Of a stretch of 64,000 bases of DNA, positions 55,305-64,000 are shown piece by piece. A model generated the notes under the pieces. That model saw only the letters and a list, made by a program, of their open reading frames with translations. It was not told where the DNA came from and did no database searches. Positions within the stretch are counted from its first letter, which is position 1. Every line of letters begins with the position of its first letter. The position numbers and the translations under genes are program-made. The stretch lies in NCBI GenBank assembly GCA_028752905.1, contig JAQNBH010000015.1, positions 15,221,713 to 15,285,712 on the forward strand. The letters run 5' to 3'. This stretch comes from Cladorhizidae sp. MBARI D1340-BT2 (Eukaryota > Porifera > Demospongiae > Poecilosclerida > Cladorhizidae).

Positions 55305-56712
55305 TAGAGCAGACTGTCCTTGCCAGCAGTCTGTCCTTGCCTTGACTAGAGCAGACTGTCCTTGCCTGTACTAGAGAAGACTGTCCTTGCCTGGACTAGA
55401 GCAGACTGTCCTTGCCTGGACTAGAGAAGACTGTCCTTGCCTGTACTAGAGCAGACTGTCCTTGCCTGGACTAGAGAAGACTGTCCTTGCCTGTACTAGA
55501 GCAGACTGTCCTTGCTTGTACTAGAGCAGACTGTCCTTGCCTGGACTATCTAGAGCAGACTGTCCTTGCCTGTACTAGAGCAGACTGTCCTTGCCTGGAC
55601 TAGAGAAGACTGTCCTTGCCTGGACTAGAGCAGACTGTCCTTGCCTGGACTAGAGCAGACTGTCCTTGCCTGGACTTGCCTGGACTAGAGCAGTCTGTCC
55701 TTGCCTGGACTAGAGAAGACTGTCTTGCCTGGACTAGAGAAGACTGTCCTTGCCTGGACTAGAGAAGACTGTCCTTGCCTGGACTGGAGAAGACTGTCCT
55801 TGCCTGGACTAGAGCAGACTGTCCTTGCCTGTACTAGAGAAGACTGTCCTTGCCTGGACTAGAGCAGACTGTCCTTGCCTGGACTAGAGAAGACTGTCCT
55901 TGCCTGTACTAGAGCATACTGTCCTTGCCTGGACTAGAGAAGACTGTCCTTGCCTGTACTAGAGCAGACTGTCCTTGCTTGTACTAGAGCAGACTGTCCT
56001 TGCCTGGACTATCTAGAGCAGACTGTCCTTGCCTGTACTAGAGCAGACTGTCCTTGCCTGGACTAGAGAAGACTGTCCTTGCCTGGACTAGAGCAGACTG
56101 TCCTTGCCTGGACTAGAGCAGACTGTCCTTGCCTGGACTAGAGCAGACTGTCCTTGCCTGGACTTGCCTGGACTAGAGCAGTCTGTCCTTGCCTGGACTA
56201 GAGAAGACTGTCTTGCCTGGACTAGAGAAGACTGTCCTTGCCTGGACTAGAGAAGACTGTCCTTGCCTGGACTGGAGAAGACTGTCCTTGCCTGTACTAG
56301 AGCAGACTGTCCTTGCTTGTACTAGAGCAGACTGTCCTTGCCTGGACTATCTAGAGCAGACTGTCCTTGCCTGTACTAGAGCAGACTGTCCTTGCCTGGA
56401 CTAGAGAAGACTGTCCTTGCCTGGACTAGAGCAGACTGTCCTTGCCTGGACTGGAGAAGACTGTCCTTGCCTGGACTAGAGCAGACTGTCCTTGCTTGGA
56501 CTTGCCTGGACTAGAGCAGTCTGTCCTTGCCTGGACTAGAGAAGACTGTCTTGCCTGGACTAGAGAAGACTGTCCTTGCCTGGACTAGAGAAGACTGTCC
56601 TTGCCTGGACTGGAGAAGACTGTCCTTGCCTGGACTAGAGCAGACTGTCCTTGCCTGGACTAGAGCAGACTGTCCTTGCCTGGACTAGAGAAGACTGTCC
56701 TTGCCTGGACCA
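55305..56712. repeat. 25-bp satellite, about 56 copies, with higher-order structure
   Basis: The unit is CTAGAGCAGACTGTCCTTGC plus CTGGA or CTGTA. A/C variants (AGAGAAGAC, AGAGCAGAC) and marker variants (GGACTTGCCTGGACTAGAGC, GACTGTCTTGCC, GGACTATCTAGAGC) recur in the same order as blocks starting near 55540, 55990 and 56345, indicating 350-490-bp higher-order repeats. Confidence 0.97.
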
Positions 56713-56827
56713 AGACAGATTTTACCCACATCTTCTTCTCCATCATATTGAGAACCGTCCGTAAGTTGTATAGCTATGCCCTATGAGGCGTACGGTTGCT
56801 AGTGCAGACAGTACGCCCGCTCCCATC

Positions 56828-57352
56828 TCCCCCCTTCCCCCCCTTGAGACGTGATTTCCCTCCCATCTCTTCCTCTTGAGACTTGATTCCCCTCCAATCT
56901 CTTCCCCTTGAGACTTGATTTCCCTCCCATCTCTTCCCCTTGAGACTTGATTTCCCTCCCATCTCTCTCCCTTGAGACGTGATTTCCCTCCCATATCTCC
57001 CTCTTGAGATGTGATTTCCCTCCCATCTCTTCCCCTTGAGACTTGATTTCCCTCCATCTCTTCCCCTTGAGACGTGATTTCCCTCCCATCTCTTCCCCTT
57101 GAGACGTGATTTCCCTCCCATCTCTTCCCCTGAGATGTGATTTCCCTCCCATCTCTTCCCCTTGGGACTTGATTTCCCTCCCATCTCTCCCCCTTGAGAC
57201 TTGATTTCCCTCCCATCTCTTCTCCTTGAGATGTGATTCCCCTCCCATCTCTTCCCCTTGAGACTTGATTTCTCTCCATCTCTTCCCCTGAGACGTGATT
57301 TCCCTCCCATATCTCCCTCTTGAGACGTGATTTCCCTCCCATCTCTTCTTGC
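56828..57352. repeat. 32-bp minisatellite, about 16 copies
   Basis: The unit contains CTTGAGACGTGATTTCCCTC and CCATCTCTTCCC. It is pyrimidine-rich on the plus strand. Minus-strand frames rich in Arg, Glu, Gly and Lys are repeat translations. Confidence 0.97.
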
Positions 57353-57919
<567 letters not shown>

Positions 57920-58734
57920 CTAGAAAAGTGATCAAGGGGAAGAGGGAATCATATTAGAGTAAGTCTGCCCCCTCATCCACATGTGAGTTATATATGTCAT
58001 CTGGATGAGACCAGACAAAATCAATTAAATTGGAGTGATTTGGTACAAGGTTAGTGAGCACAGAATCACATATAAAGTAGAACTTGAGTCAGCTTGTAAA
58101 TCCATCCCAAACAAAATGTTTGAGGGCCAGCCAGAAGGCAGAGACTCAAGTGTTAGTGCACACTGAAAAGCAGTAAATCTATTGGCTCGACCTTTCACCT
58201 CGCAGATCAGCTGGAGCTGGGTGCGTGCCATGTGTAGTGGGCGCTTATGTCATGAAACAGGCACTGATGATTCTAAGTAATGCACATGCACATTCCTCTC
58301 ATTCACAAGATTATTTGCAATGAAGTCAGCAAGTTAGAGCTAAGCTTGAGGCGAGCGAGGATTTGCTGGTTGTTCTATGCCTAGCTGGCTTTAGTTATTG
58401 GTGTCCAGGTGTCCTTGGTCCTCCCATCCTCCAGGAGTCGACTTCAGCTCCATACAAGCCTGCTAAAGGATCATTAATGCTACTCTACTTGTCATCTTCA
58501 AGTCGAGTTTAACAAAATCGATACACTGAGCACCTGAACGCGTATCCCTGCCTAATCCTAGATCACAGAAAAGAGCATATTGGGCACTTGCTAGTCAGAG
58601 AGAGCATTTACTGCACACTTTACAGTTGTAGCCAAATCCACCTCGGCTCTAATCTGGTGCGTTTGAGGCAACTACGTTGGTAATAATTATCATGACTATT
58701 AGGTCATAATTGTGTGCGCGACTGTGTTATGTAC

Positions 58735-58797
58735 CTGGCTCTCGTCATGTTCTGTGAGGATGTATCTGGGCATTGGAAATCGGCTCTGAAGTATCTC
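58735..58797 (-). CDS. SEC23: SEC23 exon, 21 codons
   Basis: Encodes EILQSRFPMPRYILTEHDES plus Gln, between the acceptor TGTTCTGCAG and the donor CAG|GTACAT. RFPMPRY is invariant in SEC23 proteins. A Leu replaces the usual Asp after RYI, and DES replaces the usual GGS. Confidence 0.94.
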
Positions 58798-58894
58798 CTG
58801 CAGAACAGCAGAAATAACAAACACAAATTATTATTAATTCTCATATTTTGTTCACTGTTTTCACGTGGAAAGAAACCTGTTCCCACCATCCCTC

Positions 58895-59858
58895 CAGGTG
58901 TAGTCCTACCTGTACTGCCATACCTGTACTAGTTGGTGTGTAGTCCTACCTGTACTGCCATGCTAGTTGGTGTGTAGTCCTACCTGTACTGCCATGCTAG
59001 TTGGTGTGTAGTCCTACCTGTACTGCCATGCTAGCTGGTATGTAGTCCTACCTGTACTGCCATGCTAGTTGGTGTGTAGTCCTACCTGTACTGCCATGCT
59101 AGCTGGTATGTAGTCCTACCTGTACTGCCATGCTAGTTGGTGTGTAGTCCTACCTGTACTGCCATGCTAGCTGGTATGTAGTCCTACCTGTACTGTTATG
59201 CTAGTTAGTGTTTAGTCCTACCTGTACTGCCATGCTAGTTGGTGTGTATTCCTACCTGTACTGCCATGCTAGTTGGTGTATAGTCCTACCTGTACTGCCA
59301 TGCTAGTTGGTGTATAGTCCTACCTGTACTGCCATGCTAGTTAGTGTATAGTCCTACCTGTACTGCCATGCTAGTTGGTGTGTAGTCCTACCCGTACTGT
59401 CATGCTAGTTGGTGTGTAGTCCTACCCGTACTGCCATGCTAGTTGGTGTGTAGTCCTACCTGCACTGTCATGCTAGTTGGTGTGTATTCCTACCTGTACT
59501 GACATGCTAGTTGGTGTGTAGTCCTACCTGTACTGTCATGCTAGTTGGTGTATAGTCCTACCTGTACTGTCATGCTAGTTGGTGTGAAGACCTACCTGTA
59601 CTGCCATGCTAGTTAGTGTATAGTCCTACCTGTACTGCCATGCTAGTTGGTGTGTAGTCCTACCCGTACTGTCATGCTAGTTGGTGTGTAGTCCTACCCG
59701 TACTGCCATGCTAGTTGGTGTGTAGTCCTACCTGCACTGTCATGCTAGTTGGTGTGTATTCCTACCTGTACTGACATGCTAGTTGGTGTGTAGTCCTACC
59801 TGTACTGTCATGCTAGTTGGTGTGAAGACCTACCTACCTACATTGCCATGCTAGTTGA
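58895..59858. repeat. 34-bp satellite, about 28 copies
   Basis: The unit is GTAGTCCTACCTGTACTGCC plus ATGCTAGTTGGTGT. Variants (CCCGTACTG, CTGTCATG, GTGAAGACC, GTATTCC) recur as a block of about 240 bp starting near 59330 and again near 59600. Lies in the SEC23 intron between 58797 and 61149. Confidence 0.97.
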
Positions 59859-60339
59859 CAATCAAGTAATTTATGATGTCAAAATAGCTACTGTATAGCC
59901 AAAAGAATTGGCAGTTGGGCAGAGGCAAAAGGCACTAGTTACCAAACTTTGTCATATTATTGTTTTCTGACGTGTGGTTCTAATTGTCTCAAATTGCAAG
60001 AATTATACGACGCTGTCAAATATTTAGCTCAAGAAAGAGGTTGCAGCAAAAAACAAGTAGCTGATATCTTCCGAGTTACGTGGTCACCATTGGCTTTCCC
60101 TCGCAATTTAGCCACATCGTTGCCACTCTCCCAGCAACCCTCCCCCCCCCCTGCACCTGTGTTCTAAACACTCCTATTAATACAATATCCCCAAAGAAAT
60201 CTCTTCCTTCATGAGTTCAGACTCCATGAGGTGTACTCGACAAAAATTTAGGCCTGCCACTGCACCCGCTATGCCAAGCGTGCACCTTCCATTGCACACG
60301 ACGCTCGATGATCCCAACCACCAAATTTAACTCACAAAC
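59859..60339. other. Intronic spacer with a possible HTH fragment
   Basis: A plus-strand frame at 59949-60167 includes LQELYDAVKYLAQERGCSKK followed by QVADIF, which could be the N-terminal helix-turn-helix of a CENP-B/Tigger-type transposase. It is too short to be sure. Confidence 0.3.
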
Positions 60340-60800
60340 CTTCCAGCTATATCACATCCCAGCTATATGATATCCCTTTCCAGCTATGTGAGATCCCTTT
60401 CCAGCTGTGACATCCCTTTCCAGCTGTGACATCCCTTTCCAGCTATGTGATATCCCTTTCCAGCTATGTGATATCCCTTTCCAGCTATGTGACATCCCTT
60501 TCCAGCTATGTGACATCCCTTTCCAGCTAATGACATCTCTTTCCAGCTAATGACATCTCTTTCCAGCTAATGATATCCCTTTCCAGCTAATGACATCCCT
60601 TTCCAGCTAATGATATCCCTTTCCAGCTATGTGATATCCCTTTCCAGCTGTGATATCCCTTTCCAACTATGTGATATCCCTTTCCAACTATGTGATATCC
60701 CTTTCCAACTATGTGATATCCTATATGATATCCCTTTCCAGCTATATGTGTCCCTTTCTAGCCATGTCATTCCAGCTATATATATGCATCCCTTTCCAGC
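60340..60800. repeat. 21-bp minisatellite, about 21 copies
   Basis: The unit is CCTTTCCAGCTATGTGATAT plus C, with shorter variants AGCTGTGACAT and AGCTAATGACAT. In a SEC23 intron. Confidence 0.96.
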
Positions 60801-60840
60801 TATGGTATTTTACACTCTAGTGTGTGAAACACTGGTTTCA

Positions 60841-60844
<4 letters not shown>

Positions 60845-60872
<28 letters not shown>

Positions 60873-60873
60873 G
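60845..60873. repeat. Poly-G tract of about 29 bases
   Basis: Uninterrupted G on the plus strand (C in the SEC23 transcript), followed by C-tracts at about 60902-60913 and 61081-61095. Together these could form G-quadruplexes or pair with each other. Homopolymer length is prone to assembly error. Confidence 0.9.
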
Positions 60874-61148
60874 TGCAGCCTCTTCCCCTTGAACCTTTTT
60901 GCCCCCCCCCCCCTTGGAAATTGTATTAATAAAATTCTTATTGATGTTGATAGATGTTGATAAGTGCTTGACGATAAGTTCTTGACATCATGCCCCCCTT
61001 TAAACCAGATTCCTCCAGTTGCCCCCCCTTGGACAATTTTCTAAATGAAACCCTGCTAGCCATTCTGTGCCCATTAGGAACCCCCCCCCCCCCCCTCCTC
61101 CTCTATGATTTCATCATTCCCTTTAAGCCCTCAACGTTGGCAGCGTAC

Positions 61149-61241
61149 CTGAGCATCGTCAACTGGGGCCTGGAGCAGCTGTCTGAATCTATCATGGCTG
61201 GGTAGTTGGTGGTAGCCATCCTTCACCCATGTCGCTATTTT
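61149..61241 (-). CDS. SEC23: SEC23 exon, 31 codons
   Basis: Encodes [20 protein letters not shown] followed by [11 protein letters not shown], between the acceptor CTGTTGTAG and the donor [22 protein letters not shown] is a conserved SEC23 block. The intron before it is only 187 bp and contains the 19-bp repeat at 61250. Confidence 0.95.
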
Positions 61242-61249
61242 CTACAACA

Positions 61250-61372
61250 GCCACACAGGCACAAAACATCCACACAGGCACAAAACATCCACACAGGCAC
61301 TAAACATCCACACGGGTATAAAACTTCCACACACACAAAACTTCCACAGACACAAAACATCCACACGGGTAC
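61250..61372. repeat. 19-bp repeat, about 6 copies, in a 187-bp intron
   Basis: The unit is ACACAGGCACAAAACATCC with CGGGTAT and shortened variants. It occupies two thirds of the short SEC23 intron 61242-61428 and lies within 10 bp of the acceptor. Confidence 0.93.
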
Positions 61373-61407
61373 AACGTAGCATTCAATGAACTAAACAGCT
61401 TGTCCTA

Positions 61408-61515
<108 letters not shown>

Positions 61516-61609
61516 CTACCAATACACGAGTGATAAGAGGAGAGAGTGGGAGAGGGAGGAAATGAATAATGAATAGGAACAACGAATGAGAGGAAAGAAA
61601 GGAGGAGGT

Positions 61610-63342
61610 GGGAGGGAGAAGAGTGAGAGTGAGGGGAGAAGAGTGAGAGTGAGGGGGAGAAGAGTGAGAGTGAGGGGAGAAGAGTGAGGGGAGAAGAGTG
61701 AGAGTGAGGGGAGAAGAGTGAGAGTGAGGGGAGAAGAGTGAGAGTGAGGGGAGAAGAGTGAGAGTGAGGGGAGAAGAGTGAGAGTGTGGGGAGAAGAGTG
61801 AGAGTGAGGGGGAGAAGAGTTAGAGTGAGGGGAGAAGAGTGAGAGTGAGGGGAGAAGAGTGAGAGTGAGGGGAGAAGAGTGAGAGTGAGGGGAGAAGAGT
61901 GAGAGTGAGGGGAGAAGAGTGGGAGTGAGGGGAGAAGAGTGGGAGTGAGGGGGAGAAGAGTGGGAGTGAGGGGGAGAAGAGTGAGGGGGAGAAGAGTGAG
62001 AGTGAGGGGAGAAGAGTGAGAGTGAGGGGAGAAGAGTGAGAGTGAGGGGAGAAGAGTGGGAGTGAGGGGAGAAGAGTGGGAGTGAGGGGAGAAGAGTGGG
62101 AGTGAGGGGGAGAAGAGTGAGAGTGAGGGGAGAAGAGTGAGAGTGAGGGGAGAAGAGTGAGAGTGAGGGGAGAAGAGTGGGAGTGAGGGGAGAAGAGTGA
62201 GAGTGAGGGGAGAAGAGTGAGAGTGTGGGGAGAAGAGTGAGAGTGAGGGGAGAAGAGTGAGAGTGAGGGGAGAAGAGTGAGAGTGAGGGGAGAAGAGTGA
62301 GAGTGAGGGGAGAAGAGTGAGAGTGAGGGGAGAAGAGTGAGAGTGAGGGGAGAAGAGTGGGAGTGAGGGGGAGAAGAGTGAGAGTGAGGGGAGAAGAGTG
62401 AGAGTGAGGGGAGAAGAGTGAGTGAGGGGAGAAGAGTGAGAGTGAGGGGGAGAAGAGTGAGAGTGAGGGGGAGAAGAGTGAGAGTGAGGGGAGAAGAGTT
62501 AGAGTGAGGGGAGAAGAGTGAGAGTGAGGGGAGAAGAGTGAGAGTGAGGGGAGAAGAGTGAGAGTGAGGGGAGAAGAGTGAGAGTGAGGGGAGAAGAGTG
62601 GGAGTGAGGGGAGAAGAGTGAGAGTGAGGGGAGAAGAGTGAGAGTGAGGGGAGAAGAGTGAGAGTGAGGGGAGAAGAGTGAGAGTGAGGGGAGAAGAGTG
62701 AGAGTGAGGGGAGAAGAGTGAGAGTGAGGGGAGAAGAGTGAGAGTGTGGGGAGAAGAGTGAGAGTGAGGGGGAGAAGAGTGAGAGTGAGGGGAGAAGAGT
62801 GAGAGTGAGGGGAGAAGAGTGAGAGTGAGGGGAGAAGAGTGAGAGTGAGGGGAGAAGAGTGAGAGTGAGGGGGAGAAGAGTGAGAGTGAGGGGAGAAGAG
62901 TGAGAGTGAGGGGAGAAGAGTGAGAGTGAGGGGGAGAAGAGTGGGAGTGAGGGGAGAAGAGTGGGAGTGAGGGGAGAAGAGTGAGAGTGAGGGGAGAAGA
63001 GTGAGAGTGAGGGGAGAAGAGTGAGAGTGAGGGGAGAAGAGTTAGAGTGAGGGGAGAAGAGTGGGAGTGAGGGGAGAAGAGTGAGAGTGAGGGGAGAAGA
63101 GTGAGAGTGAGGGGAGAAGAGTGAGAGTGAGGGGAGAAGAGTGAGAGTGAGGGGAGAAGAGTGAGAGTGAGGGGAGAAGAGTGAGAGTGAGGGGAGAAGA
63201 GTGGGAGTGAGGGGAGAAGAGTGGGAGTGAGGGGAGAAGAGTGAGAGTGAGGGGAGAAGAGTGAGAGTGAGGGGAGAAGAGTGAGAGTGAGGGGAGAAGA
63301 GTGAGAGTGAGGGGAGAAGAGTGAGAGTGAGGGGAGAAGAAT
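61610..63342. repeat. 20-bp purine-rich satellite, about 86 copies, in a SEC23 intron
   Basis: The unit is GAGAGTGAGGGGAGAAGAGT on the plus strand, so the SEC23 transcript carries a repeat of CU-rich sequence. Variants are GGGAGTG, GAGGGGGAG and TTAGAG. A minus-strand open frame of 696 codons (63606-61516) rich in Ser, Leu, Pro and His is an artefact of the unit lacking stops. The array ends about 95 bp upstream, in transcript terms, of the acceptor at 61516. Confidence 0.98.
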
Positions 63343-63856
<514 letters not shown>

Positions 63857-64000
63857 CTAGAACACACACACACACACAAGACAACAACAGCAGGTGGGTT
63901 TCAGTTGCTCTAGCAATGTGCATTAATTAACAACAATGAATATCATTAGAGCAATGCTGGAGAATTTACTAATTACCAAATCCACTGGTGGAGGGAAATC
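63857..64000. other. SEC23 intron, right edge of window
   Basis: Begins with a short (AC)n run and contains no further exon that I can recognise. Confidence 0.6.

Noticed and set aside
63960..64000. Possible additional SEC23 exon at the right edge
   Set aside because: The minus-strand translation does not match the SEC23 residues expected before [10 protein letters not shown].

Overview
This is nuclear DNA of a eukaryote, almost certainly an invertebrate animal. It has spliced genes with GT-AG introns, a metazoan-type SEC23 C-terminus, and a mix of DNA transposons (hAT, Mutator-like, pogo/Tigger) and non-LTR retrotransposons. The abundance of CTAG/GCTAGC-type motifs and the transposon mix would fit a sponge, but the sequence alone does not settle this. 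Adding the arrays by eye, about 40-45% of the window is tandem repeat, in more than 30 distinct arrays with units of roughly 13-90 bp and unrelated consensus sequences.

Layout. 1-21.1 kb: almost pure minisatellite arrays separated by short unique stretches in which I recognise no gene. 21.18-23.37 kb: the 3' end of an unidentified plus-strand gene (one tentative exon, one confident terminal exon, poly(A) signal). 25.2-27.7 kb: a 24/28-bp satellite split by a decayed hAT element. 27.7-30.8 kb: decayed non-LTR retrotransposon pieces. 31.73-44.25 kb: a complete five-exon deoxynucleoside kinase gene on the plus strand (248 aa) with a consensus E2F-type site 14 bp before its ATG. Its third intron (8.2 kb) carries a decayed R2/NeSL-like retrotransposon and a 1.06-kb TIR element, and its fourth intron carries a 67-bp satellite. 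44.50-63.86 kb: the last six exons of SEC23 on the minus strand, convergent with the kinase (248 bp between stop codons). Its 13.3-kb last intron contains a decayed Mutator-like element, an apparently intact pogo-like transposon, a decayed Tigger-like element and several satellites. A 1.7-kb purine-rich 20-bp array fills the intron between the two rightmost exons.

The most interesting theme is satellite birth inside transposons. The 25-bp array at 52.9-54.0 kb is an amplified piece of the Tigger DNA-binding domain, flanked on each side by the correct adjoining codons. The 21-bp array at 35.0-35.2 kb is an in-frame amplified heptapeptide of the retrotransposon. The 19-bp array at 39.2-39.4 kb resembles the terminal region of its own TIR element, and the 58-bp array at 50.8-51.7 kb runs into, and resembles, the Tigger end. 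Conversely, the hAT and Mutator-like elements are inserted in pre-existing arrays. I see no CRISPR array, rRNA, tRNA or bacterial operon, and no clearly new multi-gene system.
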